A stretch of DNA of 14,210 nt, taken from assembly GCA_019323355.1 (NCBI GenBank), contig JAHWHI010000058.1, positions 1 through 14,210 of the forward strand, written 5' to 3'. The notes under the pieces are model-generated. The model was given only the letters and a program-made list of their open reading frames with translations. It was not told the origin of the DNA and searched no databases. The first letter of the stretch is position 1, and each line of letters begins with the position of its first letter. This DNA is from Candidatus Woesearchaeota archaeon. Lineage in GTDB: Archaea > Nanobdellota > Nanobdellia > Woesearchaeales > WJKV01. This document shows positions 1-6,604 of the stretch, piece after piece. The translations under genes and the position numbers were made by a program.

Positions 1-93
1 GGAAAATACAAAGCGTGCGGAGAGGGAAGCTATGGCTGCGGAAAAGCAAAAGAGATGCGCGAGATGTTCGAAGAAGTGAGAAAAGATGCATGA
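1..93 (+). CDS. C-terminal end of an upstream gene, possibly tryptophanyl-tRNA synthetase (partial)
   Basis: An open frame enters at base 1 and runs 30 codons to TGA at 91-93. The tail contains Cys-x6-Cys followed by charged helix-forming residues (KEMREMFEEVRKD). Archaeal Trp-type class I tRNA synthetases often end with a Cys-x6-Cys-x2-Cys segment, so TrpRS is one possibility, but the third Cys is absent and too little is visible to be firm. The frame overlaps the start of tmk by 8 bases (ATGCATGA), which suggests co-transcription and translational coupling. The reading frame is fairly secure because of that tidy overlap; the identity is not. Confidence 0.5.
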   Translation, partial: GKYKACGEGSYGCGKAKEMREMFEEVRKDA

Positions 94-718
94 CTATCCT
101 GGAAAACTGATTGTCTTTGACGGACCAGACGGCGGTGGAAAAACAACACAGTGTCGTCTGGCATTGGATTACCTCAAGACTAAAGGAAGAACAGTCCACT
201 ATCTGCGCGAGCCAGGCGGGACAAAAATAGGAGAAGAGGTTCGTAGAATCTTGCTCGATCCAAAGCATGAAGATATGACTCCAGAGGCAGAGCTTCTGCT
301 TTACCAGGCTTCACGGACACAGTTGGTGCAGACTGTTGTTATCCCTGCATTAAAAGAAGGGGACGACGTGCTTCTGGATAGATTTTTCTCTGCAACATTT
401 GCATACCAAATTATCGCAGGAAATCTTCCAAGAGAACAAGGAATGACAGTGATAGAATTTGCAACACTTGGTTTGAAACCGGATCTAACATGCGTATTCG
501 ACCTTCCTCCAGAAGTTGGACTCGCACGTGGAGGCGCAAGAGGAGCACTAGATAGAATAGAACAAAAAGATTTAGAATATCACATAAAAGTCAGAGACGG
601 TTTTCTAGAATATGCAAGATTAAATCCACAAAGCACAGTAGTGATAGATGCGGCAAAAACAATCGAGGAAATACACATAGACATCAAAAAGATTCTTGAA
701 GAACGAGTGTTAAGTTAA
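86..718 (+). CDS. tmk: Thymidylate kinase
   Basis: Cytosolic dTMP kinase (ATP + dTMP to ADP + dTDP), needed for dTTP synthesis. The 210-residue length is normal for the family. Visible motifs: P-loop GPDGGGKTT at residues 13-21, the REPGGT segment at 41-46, the family signature D98-R99 followed by FFSATFAYQ, and an Arg-rich LID (ARGGARGALDRIEQ, about 147-160) close to the bacterial RARARGELDRIE form. The P-loop lacks the basic residue found in some bacterial enzymes, while the LID carries arginines. The ATG overlaps the stop of the upstream gene by 8 bases, with no separate promoter seen, so it is probably translated by coupling. A T-rich stretch directly after the stop looks like its transcription end. 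Identity is very secure. Confidence 0.95.
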   Translation: MHDYPGKLIVFDGPDGGGKTTQCRLALDYLKTKGRTVHYLREPGGTKIGEEVRRILLDPKHEDMTPEAELLLYQASRTQLVQTVVIPALKEGDDVLLDRFFSATFAYQIIAGNLPREQGMTVIEFATLGLKPDLTCVFDLPPEVGLARGGARGALDRIEQKDLEYHIKVRDGFLEYARLNPQSTVVIDAAKTIEEIHIDIKKILEERVLS

Positions 719-740
719 ACTATTTTTATTTTTCTTTTTC
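719..740 (+). terminator. U-rich transcription end after tmk
   Basis: Directly after the tmk TAA the plus strand has three T-runs of five (within 721-739) broken by single non-T bases. Archaeal RNA polymerase terminates at such U-rich tracts without needing a hairpin. It sits between two convergent genes and overlaps the stop codon of the minus-strand regulator. Confidence 0.55.
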
Positions 741-1179
741 AATCATGAACTTCTCTTCCATGATAAGACTTTTCCATTCCCAATTCTTCATCCAGTTCTT
801 TTGCAATCTTTGTCATGTTGTCAAACACACGCTCTGAATCTTTCTTAATCTCTGCAATAAGATCTTCTAGATTTGAAGCGCGAAGAATATACTTGCTATC
901 TTCAATAATTACAAGTCCTGACGCAATAAGATTAGTAAGATGATGAACAACAGTGCCTCTTGAAAGCCCTGCTCTGAACGCGATTTCATCGCTTGATAGA
1001 GGTTTTCCTAGTTTTGCAGCTTTGAGCAATTCGATAAAAACCCTAAAACAGCTTGAATTCTTGTCTCGGGGAGAAAAAAGCCCCAGACTCTCGCAAAACC
1101 ACTGTAAATCCTTGTTTATCTGTTTTTGAGCTGGTTTTCTTATTTTTACAATTGTAACTCTATGGAATTCGCGTATCAT
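739..1179 (-). CDS. Winged-helix (ArsR/MarR-like) transcriptional regulator, candidate chaperone-operon regulator
   Basis: A 146-residue protein with one winged-helix DNA-binding domain at about residues 44-101: helix SSDEIAFRAG, turn, recognition helix LSRGTVVHHLTNLIASG, then a wing around LVIIEDSKYILR. The N-terminal 40 residues are basic and conserved-looking (QKQINKDLQWFCESLGLF); the C-terminal 40 are an acidic/basic helix suited to dimerisation. It is divergent from the grpE-dnaK-dnaJ operon and shares its promoter region, so a role as chaperone-operon regulator (analogous to, but not shown homologous to, archaeal Phr) is reasonable inference. A start at 1197 would add six residues, but the TATA-like box at 1200-1210 predicts transcription starting near 1179, which favours the ATG at 1179, leaderless. 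The DNA-binding fold is secure; the target is inferred. Confidence 0.85.
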   Translation of the reverse strand: MIREFHRVTIVKIRKPAQKQINKDLQWFCESLGLFSPRDKNSSCFRVFIELLKAAKLGKPLSSDEIAFRAGLSRGTVVHHLTNLIASGLVIIEDSKYILRASNLEDLIAEIKKDSERVFDNMTKIAKELDEELGMEKSYHGREVHD

Positions 1180-1199
1180 GACATTAGGTAAATGCATAA

Positions 1200-1210
1200 G
1201 ATTTATATAT
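1200..1210. promoter_or_regulatory. Near-symmetric TATA box shared by the regulator and the chaperone operon
   Basis: GATTTATATAT (1200-1210) reads as a TATA box on both strands. On the plus strand it predicts a start near 1231 and a 30-45 nt leader before grpE; on the minus strand it predicts a start near 1179, exactly the second ATG of the regulator. No other good box lies in the 80-base gap, apart from a weaker TTTAAA around 1239-1244. Confidence 0.6.
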
Positions 1211-1221
1211 TTTGTTGTTTT

Positions 1222-1261
1222 TACCCCATTTTAGTTGATTTAAAGTCAACGAATTTGGGTA
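1222..1261 (+). promoter_or_regulatory. Imperfect 40-nt inverted repeat in the grpE leader (operator or RNA hairpin)
   Basis: Inner arms GTTGA (1234-1238) and TCAAC (1246-1250) flank TTTAAAG, making a 17-bp near-palindrome; outer arms TACCC (1222-1226) and GGGTA (1257-1261) are almost coaxial with it (one base off centre). It begins about 12 bases after the TATA box and ends just before the first possible ATG of grpE. It could be an operator covering the transcription start or a leader hairpin. Function is inferred from position only. Confidence 0.5.
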
Positions 1262-1275
1262 TTATGGGTGAAAAA

Positions 1276-1737
1276 ATGGCTAAAACAGAAAAGAAAGAAG
1301 AGGTCAAGAAGCCTAAGCAAGAAGACAAAGAGCTATTACATACACTGCAGAGGGTCCAGGCTGATTTTGAAAACTACAAGAAACGTGTTGAAAAAGAGAT
1401 GCTAGAGTTTCGTGTTTTTGCAAATGCGAACCTGATTGAAAACCTGCTTCCTGTTTTAGACAACTTCGATCTTGCAATGAAAGCAGAGCAGAATCATGAA
1501 GATTTTGTAAAAGGCGTACAGCTTATTTTTGCTGAACTAACAAAAGTCATGAAAGATGCAGGATTAAAAGAGATGGAAGCAAAAGAAAAATTTGATCCGT
1601 GCTTTCATGAAGCAATGATGACTGGCCAGGATGAGTCAAAAGAAGATAATGCGATCATAGAAGTTTTCCAGAAAGGTTACATGCTTGGTGACAAAGTTCT
1701 CCGCCATGCAAAAGTCAAGGTCAACAAACTAGGGTGA
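1276..1737 (+). CDS. grpE: GrpE, nucleotide exchange factor of DnaK
   Basis: Cytosolic co-chaperone that releases ADP from DnaK. With the start at 1276 it is 153 residues: a charged N-terminal tail, a long coiled coil (about 17-60, including LQRVQADFENYKKRVEKE), a helical bundle (61-95) and the C-terminal beta domain with the family-typical FDPCFHEAMM (106-115) and VFQKGYMLGDKVLRHAKVKV (130-149). It is shorter than E. coli GrpE, mainly in the N-terminal tail. The start at 1276 has GGTGA at 1267-1271; an in-frame ATG at 1264 (157 residues) is possible, and a still earlier ATG at 1192 lies upstream of the predicted transcript. First gene of the chaperone operon. Identity is very secure, the exact start moderately so. 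Confidence 0.93.
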   Translation: MAKTEKKEEVKKPKQEDKELLHTLQRVQADFENYKKRVEKEMLEFRVFANANLIENLLPVLDNFDLAMKAEQNHEDFVKGVQLIFAELTKVMKDAGLKEMEAKEKFDPCFHEAMMTGQDESKEDNAIIEVFQKGYMLGDKVLRHAKVKVNKLG

Positions 1738-1738
1738 T

Positions 1739-2242
1739 ATGATGATAATAACAAAAGATACAAAGAAACCAGCATTGATAAGAAATGCTGAGTGCAAGGC
1801 ATGCGGCAACTGCTGCAGGCACGGTGCAGGGATCGTGCTTCCGAATGAGATCCCCCGCCTCGCAAATCATATGCGGATGTCAAAGCAAAAGTTCATTGAC
1901 AAATATCTTGTCGAGACAGACCTGTTCCACACTAATGTTCATAAATTCAAGCAGGAAAAAAACAGCGATCTTCCGTCAGGAAGCTGTGTTTTTTTCAGCA
2001 ATGGCAAATGCAAGATCCATCTTGTGAAACCCTTGTTTTGCAAGATAACAACATGCGCTTCGCACGGCGACGAGGCTGTCATCTGGTATTATCTGAATTA
2101 TCTTGTCAATCCAGACGACCCCCAGTCGATACGTGAATGGGCGCAGCATCTTACTGTCGGAAGGAATATTCCTGGCGGAGAGCTGAAGGATCTTGTGCCA
2201 GACAGGAGCAAGCTAAAAAATATGTTAGATTATAAAATCTAG
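1739..2242 (+). CDS. YkgJ-type Cys-cluster protein (putative zinc or iron chelation)
   Basis: A 167-residue protein with the CxxCxxCC cluster at Cys19, Cys22, Cys25 and Cys26, then Cys83, Cys91, His94, Pro98 and Cys101 (GKCKIH...KPLFC), the pattern of the YkgJ / UPF0153 zinc- or iron-chelating family. Cys106 and His109 may add ligands. The family's biochemical role is not settled; a bound metal or Fe-S centre is inferred from the ligand pattern. The start is one base after the grpE stop, and the grpE stop lies inside the SD-like AGGGTGA. Placement between grpE and dnaK is unusual and suggests co-expression with the chaperones, perhaps in metal or redox stress (inference). The family call is secure. 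Confidence 0.88.
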   Translation: MMIITKDTKKPALIRNAECKACGNCCRHGAGIVLPNEIPRLANHMRMSKQKFIDKYLVETDLFHTNVHKFKQEKNSDLPSGSCVFFSNGKCKIHLVKPLFCKITTCASHGDEAVIWYYLNYLVNPDDPQSIREWAQHLTVGRNIPGGELKDLVPDRSKLKNMLDYKI

Positions 2243-2244
2243 AT

Positions 2245-2250
2245 GGAGGG
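2245..2250 (+). promoter_or_regulatory. Strong SD motif deciding the dnaK start
   Basis: GGAGGG lies 8 bases before ATG 2259 and is the best placed SD in this part of the operon. It favours ATG 2259 over the in-frame TTG at 2253. Confidence 0.75.
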
Positions 2251-2258
2251 TATTGAAA

Positions 2259-4085
2259 ATGGCTGAAGTAACAGGTAGAACAATTGGTATTGATTTAGGT
2301 ACAACATTCTCTGCAGTCGCAGTGATGGAGGCTGGAAAAGCAACTATCATTACAAATGCAGAAGGGCAGAGGACAACACCGTCTGTTGTCCATATCAAAG
2401 GAAACGAAAGGATCGTCGGTCAGCTGGCAAGAAACCAGGCAATAATCGATCCCCAGCACAATGTTAGAAGCATCAAGAGGCATATGGGCGATCAAAACTA
2501 TAAAGTAGAGATCGACGGAAAAAATTATACTCCCCAAGAGATATCTGCAATGATTCTTCAGAAACTGAAAGCAGATGCAGAAGCATATCTTGGCGGGCCT
2601 GTTAAGAACGCAGTGATCACTGTCCCTGCTTATTTCAATGATTCGCAGAGACAGGCTACAAAAGATGCTGGTGAAATAGCAGGACTTAATGTTCTAAGGA
2701 TCATCAACGAACCGACAGCAGCGTCACTAGCTTACGGATTGGATAAGAGCAATGCGCACAATATATTGGTCTTCGACTTTGGCGGCGGAACATTCGACGT
2801 CTCTGTCCTGGAACTTGGCGACGGTGTATTTGAAGTAAAGGCTACGAGCGGAGACAATATGCTCGGCGGAGATGATATTGACGAAATTATCATAGACTGG
2901 ATGGCTGCAGAGTTCAAGAAACAGAACGGGATAGATCTTCGTTCTGATGCTTCTGCAAAGCAGAGACTGAAAGAAGCAGCAGAAAAGACAAAGATCGAGC
3001 TTTCAACAAAACAGAAAGCAGACATCAACATTCCGTACGTCACTGCTGATGCATCCGGGCCAAAGCACCTTGTCATGGACCTGACACGCGCAAAGTTCGA
3101 AGAACTTATCGAAGGGATCATGACACGATTGGAAGGTCCTACAAAACAGGCATTAAGGGATGCAAAGATCGACAAGCCAGACAAGGTAATTCTTGTCGGA
3201 GGTTCGACACGGATCCCTGCTGTCCAGAAGATGGTAAAAGACATCACTGGATTAGACGGAGATAAGTCAGTCAATCCTGACGAAGCTGTTGCGCTTGGTG
3301 CAGCGATCCAGGCAGGTGTTCTTGCAGGAGAAGTCAAAGACATCCTATTGCTTGACGTGACACCATTATCTCTCGGAATCGAGACTCTTGGAGGGGTATT
3401 CACAAAACTTATCGAGAGGAACACAACAATCCCTACTAAAAAATCTCAGGTTTTCTCCACTGCATCTGACAACCAGACTGCAGTAACTATTCGGGTATTC
3501 CAAGGCGAGCGGACAATGGCAGCTGGAAACAAGCTGTTAGGACAGTTCGATCTAGTTGGGATACCTCCTGCACCCCGAGGAATCCCGCAGATTGAAGTTA
3601 CATTCGACATCGACGCGAACGGGATAGTCAATGTAAATGCAAAAGACAAAGGGACAGGAAAAGAGCAGAGCATAAAGATCACTGGCTCAGGCAATCTTGG
3701 GAAAGATGATATCGAGCGTATGAGAAAAGAGGCAGAAGCGCATGCTGCAGAAGACGAGAAGCTCAAGGAAAAAGTTGAGACAGAGAATATGGCAGACACA
3801 GTGATCAGACAGGGGAAGAAAGCTCTTGAAGATTATGGAGATAAGATCGACAAGCCTCTGAAAGAAAAAATCGAAAAAGAGATAAAGGAGCTTGAAGATG
3901 TCAAAACAAAAGGAGATCATGAAGCCCTGAAAAAGAAACTTGACGAAGTCAACAAAGTCATGCAGGAGATCGGCACGCAGATGTATCAGCAGGCTGCTGC
4001 ACAGCAGGCGCAGCAACAGGGCGCTGGCGAAGAAAAACAAAAAGATGAGAATGTAGTCGATGCAGATTTCAAGGAGGAGAAATAA
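2259..4085 (+). CDS. dnaK: DnaK, Hsp70 molecular chaperone
   Basis: ATP-dependent chaperone that binds unfolded segments and is cycled by DnaJ and GrpE. It has 608 residues. The ATPase domain shows IDLGTTFS (11-18), VPAYFNDSQRQATKDAG (122-138), the NEPTAASLAYG region (150-160), DFGGGTFDVSVL (173-184) and the adenosine motif VGGSTRIPAVQ (313-323). The linker is DILLLDVTPL (361-370), followed by the substrate domain, a helical lid, a Gln/Ala-rich tail and the C-terminal NVVDADFKEEK. It lacks the roughly 24-residue N-domain insert of Gram-negative DnaK, matching the Gram-positive/archaeal type; transfer from bacteria is the accepted origin for archaeal dnaK. The start follows GGAGGG at 2245-2250. 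Identity is certain. Confidence 0.98.
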   Translation: MAEVTGRTIGIDLGTTFSAVAVMEAGKATIITNAEGQRTTPSVVHIKGNERIVGQLARNQAIIDPQHNVRSIKRHMGDQNYKVEIDGKNYTPQEISAMILQKLKADAEAYLGGPVKNAVITVPAYFNDSQRQATKDAGEIAGLNVLRIINEPTAASLAYGLDKSNAHNILVFDFGGGTFDVSVLELGDGVFEVKATSGDNMLGGDDIDEIIIDWMAAEFKKQNGIDLRSDASAKQRLKEAAEKTKIELSTKQKADINIPYVTADASGPKHLVMDLTRAKFEELIEGIMTRLEGPTKQALRDAKIDKPDKVILVGGSTRIPAVQKMVKDITGLDGDKSVNPDEAVALGAAIQAGVLAGEVKDILLLDVTPLSLGIETLGGVFTKLIERNTTIPTKKSQVFSTASDNQTAVTIRVFQGERTMAAGNKLLGQFDLVGIPPAPRGIPQIEVTFDIDANGIVNVNAKDKGTGKEQSIKITGSGNLGKDDIERMRKEAEAHAAEDEKLKEKVETENMADTVIRQGKKALEDYGDKIDKPLKEKIEKEIKELEDVKTKGDHEALKKKLDEVNKVMQEIGTQMYQQAAAQQAQQQGAGEEKQKDENVVDADFKEEK

Positions 4086-4086
4086 A

Positions 4087-4317
4087 ATGGAAGATCAGAA
4101 ACAAGAGAAAGACGGCAAAGAGGGAAAGCCTAAAAAACAGCTGTTGCTTCGTGCAGTATATTCAGACACTGGCCAGGGTATGCGGCTTGACGTGCAGAAA
4201 TCAATGATGACCCCGCAGGAAGCGATCGGAATCTTAGAGATTGCAAAAAACCAGCTGATGAAGGAACTGTCACACAACCAAATGACAGTCCGACAGGAAG
4301 GCCAAGACTCACAGTGA
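4087..4317 (+). CDS. Small orphan protein (76 aa) between dnaK and the DHH gene
   Basis: Not recognised. Two bases after dnaK begins a 76-residue frame preceded by a very strong SD (AAGGAGGAGA, 4071-4080), so it is very probably translated. The first 20 residues are highly charged (Lys/Asp/Glu/Gln). The core is LLLRAVYSDTGQGMRLDV, with the look of beta strands, followed by an amphipathic helix TPQEAIGILEIAKNQLMKEL; the tail is polar. No Cys, no membrane segment and no known catalytic motif. A compact alpha/beta fold in stoichiometric expression with the chaperones could be an adaptor or subunit, but that is inference. An upstream in-frame ATG at 4060 lies inside dnaK without an SD and is unlikely. 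Confidence 0.8.
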   Translation: MEDQKQEKDGKEGKPKKQLLLRAVYSDTGQGMRLDVQKSMMTPQEAIGILEIAKNQLMKELSHNQMTVRQEGQDSQ

Positions 4318-4324
4318 ATTCAAT

Positions 4325-5449
4325 ATGACTAAATTAGAAACCATAAACCAGCGATTGATAGATCGATTTTTGGATTTTATTAAATCTCTTTCTGAGAAAG
4401 AAAATATAGCGATATACCACGACACAGATCCAGACGGAATCTGTGCTGGAACGCTGATGTTCAATGCATTAGAAAAATTAGGTCTGAAAACAGCAATCTT
4501 TGAAGGCTTTGATCACGGAGACCCAAACATGGTTGAGGACGTTCTCATGAAAGTTAAGGAAAGTGATATCAATGTGATCATGTTCCTAGATCTTTTGGCT
4601 GACAGGCATCCTGAAAAGATCAAAGAAGTTGAAAAATACGCGCACGTTATACTGATAGACCACCACCCTATCGAGAACGATGTTTCTTCTGAAAAGACTA
4701 TCTTTATCAAACCGCAAATATTTGTCAAGGGAATTATTCCTTCAAGATATTGCACCACCAAACTTGTCTATGATTTCATGTCAAAGCTTGTGGATTTATC
4801 TGATTTTGACTGGCTCTGCGGTGTAGGGATCATAGCTGATTTCGCATTCGATGCATGGCCAGAGTTTCTTGATGGTTTGTATGAAAAATATAATATTGAA
4901 AAGAAAAAAAATCATATTGATTCAAGATTCGGAACCCTTGTCAAACTGATTGTTGCCGCAAACACAATCAGTTTCGACGAGGTGGAGAAAGCTGCTGTGA
5001 AAGTTGTTGAGAGTAAAACAATGGATGAAGCAATCGAGAAACTTAAAGAGTATAATATTGTTGAAGAGGAAATCCAAAGGATCATGGACAATCCTAAGGA
5101 AGGCGCTGAGGAATTTCCTGATAAAAACATGGCAATAATAAACATCAAATCAAAGTATTATATTAATTCTATAATCGCGACAAGAATAAGCCTTACCTAT
5201 CCAGATAAGATCTTTTTTGTTGTCCAGGCTGATAAGAGCGATCCTGAAAGGTTTGCTGTAAGCGGACGCTGTCAGAGCAAAAGAGTGCATCTTGGAAGGC
5301 TGATGCGTGACGCAATCCAAGGTTTTGAAGAAGCTTCAGCAGGAGGGCATGCTCCAGCATCAGGAGCAAACCTTAAAAAATCTGATTACGAAGAATTCAA
5401 GAAAAGAATTATAGAATTTGTAGATAAAGAAGAATACAAAAATGGCTGA
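4325..5449 (+). CDS. DHH/DHHA1 family phosphoesterase (RecJ-like / oligonucleotide or cyclic dinucleotide hydrolase)
   Basis: A 374-residue metal-dependent phosphoesterase. N-terminal DHH domain: motif I HDTDPDG (32-38), Asp89 in FLDLLADR, the signature DHHP (112-115) and Asp172 in GVGIIADF. C-terminal DHHA1 domain: VSGRCQSKRVHLGRLM (312-327) and GGHAPASG (340-347). All expected Mn-binding Asp/His residues are present, so it should be active. The family includes RecJ exonucleases, archaeal GAN/RecJ-like proteins, nanoRNases and cyclic-di-AMP phosphodiesterases; the sequence alone does not choose, and no OB or RecJ-specific extra domain is evident. It starts 7 bases after the 76-aa gene and its stop overlaps dnaJ (ATGGCTGA), so it is embedded in the chaperone operon. 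The family is secure, the substrate unknown. Confidence 0.9.
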   Translation: MTKLETINQRLIDRFLDFIKSLSEKENIAIYHDTDPDGICAGTLMFNALEKLGLKTAIFEGFDHGDPNMVEDVLMKVKESDINVIMFLDLLADRHPEKIKEVEKYAHVILIDHHPIENDVSSEKTIFIKPQIFVKGIIPSRYCTTKLVYDFMSKLVDLSDFDWLCGVGIIADFAFDAWPEFLDGLYEKYNIEKKKNHIDSRFGTLVKLIVAANTISFDEVEKAAVKVVESKTMDEAIEKLKEYNIVEEEIQRIMDNPKEGAEEFPDKNMAIINIKSKYYINSIIATRISLTYPDKIFFVVQADKSDPERFAVSGRCQSKRVHLGRLMRDAIQGFEEASAGGHAPASGANLKKSDYEEFKKRIIEFVDKEEYKNG

Positions 5450-6548
5450 CAAAGATTATTACGAGATACTGGGAGTTTCTAAAGACGCGACTAAAGAGGA
5501 GATTAAGAAGGCTTATAAGAAATTAGCAAAAAAATATCACCCCGACATAAATAAAGAGCCTGATGCAGAAGCAAAGTTCAAAGAAATCAATGAAGCAGCT
5601 TCTGTCCTTGCAGACGATAAGAAACGTGAGCAGTACGATCGTTTCGGAACTGCAGAAGGGATGGGAGGTTTTGACTTTTCAGGCTTTGATTTCCGGAACA
5701 TGGGCGGACAGGGTTTTGGCGGTGTGTTCGACGAGATATTCGAGATGTTCGGCGGAGGTTTCAACCCGTTCAACCGTGGAAGAAGAGGGCGTGCTGTCTA
5801 TCGAGGAGCAGACCTTCGTTATGATCTGACACTTGATCTGGAGGATGTTACAACAGATACTGAAAAAAAGATACAGCTTGCACATCATGTTACTTGCGAC
5901 CACTGCAAAGGAAGCGGTGCTGAAAACCTTAAAGCGATAAAACAATGTCCTGACTGCGGCGGTGCTGGTGTTGTCCAGAAATCTGCGCGCACACCATTCG
6001 GAATGTTTGCCACAACCACCACCTGCAGAAAATGCAATGGAAAAGGCGAATATATCTCTGATCCATGTCTGGAATGCAAAGGACAGGGACGTGTAGAAGA
6101 GGAATCAAAGATCACTGTCAAGATTCCAGCAGGCGTGCACAACGGAATGCAGCTGCGTGTTGCAGGAAAAGGCGATGCCGGACCAAATGGAGGGCCTGCA
6201 GGAGATCTTTATGTCTTTATTCGTGTCAAAGAGCATAAGATTTTCGAAAGGCGTGATGATGACCTTTACTGTACAATTCCGATCTCTTTTATCACAGCCT
6301 CTCTTGGCGGAGAGATCGAAGTGCCGACAATCTCTGGCAGGGCAAAGCTGAAAATCCCAGCTGGGACCCAGTCTGAGACAATGTTCAAGATGCGCGGCAA
6401 GGGACTTCCAGATATCAGAAGAAGTGGGCACGGAGACCAGTTTGTCAAAGTGCTTATCGAAGTGCCGAAAAAGCTTAATGCCAAACAGAAGAAGCTTCTG
6501 AAAGAACTTGAAAAGAGCTTTGGAAAGAAGAAATTCAGCCTATTCTAA
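5442..6548 (+). CDS. dnaJ: DnaJ, type I Hsp40 co-chaperone
   Basis: Delivers substrates to DnaK and stimulates its ATPase. It has 368 residues and complete type I architecture: J domain 1-69 with His33-Pro34-Asp35 and the helix IV QYDRFG; a Gly/Phe-rich region (about 74-118); four CxxCxGxG zinc repeats at Cys152, Cys169, Cys195 and Cys209 (CDHCKGSG, CPDCGGAG, CRKCNGKG, CLECKGQG), making two zinc centres; and the C-terminal beta domains with VKIPAGVHNGMQLRVAGKGD and LKIPAGTQSETMFKMRGKGLP. Its ATG overlaps the DHH stop by 8 bases, so translation is probably coupled. It ends the chaperone operon. Identity is certain. Confidence 0.98.
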   Translation: MADKDYYEILGVSKDATKEEIKKAYKKLAKKYHPDINKEPDAEAKFKEINEAASVLADDKKREQYDRFGTAEGMGGFDFSGFDFRNMGGQGFGGVFDEIFEMFGGGFNPFNRGRRGRAVYRGADLRYDLTLDLEDVTTDTEKKIQLAHHVTCDHCKGSGAENLKAIKQCPDCGGAGVVQKSARTPFGMFATTTTCRKCNGKGEYISDPCLECKGQGRVEEESKITVKIPAGVHNGMQLRVAGKGDAGPNGGPAGDLYVFIRVKEHKIFERRDDDLYCTIPISFITASLGGEIEVPTISGRAKLKIPAGTQSETMFKMRGKGLPDIRRSGHGDQFVKVLIEVPKKLNAKQKKLLKELEKSFGKKKFSLF

Positions 6549-6570
6549 CTTTATAAGTAAAAGCACATAA

Positions 6571-6582
6571 CCTTTATAAATA
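6571..6582 (+). promoter_or_regulatory. TATA box of the kinase gene
   Basis: CCTTTATAAATA has a good archaeal TATA core. The predicted start is around 6602, a few bases before ATG 6605, so the mRNA is leaderless or nearly so. A second similar box (CTTTATAAG, from 6549) lies 22 bases upstream, right after the dnaJ stop. Confidence 0.65.
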
Positions 6583-6604
6583 GCTGAAGACCGGTTGTCC
6601 CCAT

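Noticed and set aside
1066..1100. A further copy of the G/C-rich hairpin element (TCGGGGAGAAAAAAG then CCCC) inside the regulator gene
   Set aside because: It lacks the outer and inner stems of the tandem elements and lies in well-supported coding sequence.
2253..2258. TTG as the start of dnaK
   Set aside because: ATG 2259 is only two codons later, has the better SD spacing and matches the usual DnaK N-terminus.
2732..3424. Long open frame on the minus strand inside dnaK (230 codons)
   Set aside because: It lies entirely opposite a certain dnaK coding region, is rich in Ser/Phe/Ile as antisense frames of such genes are, and has no SD or promoter.
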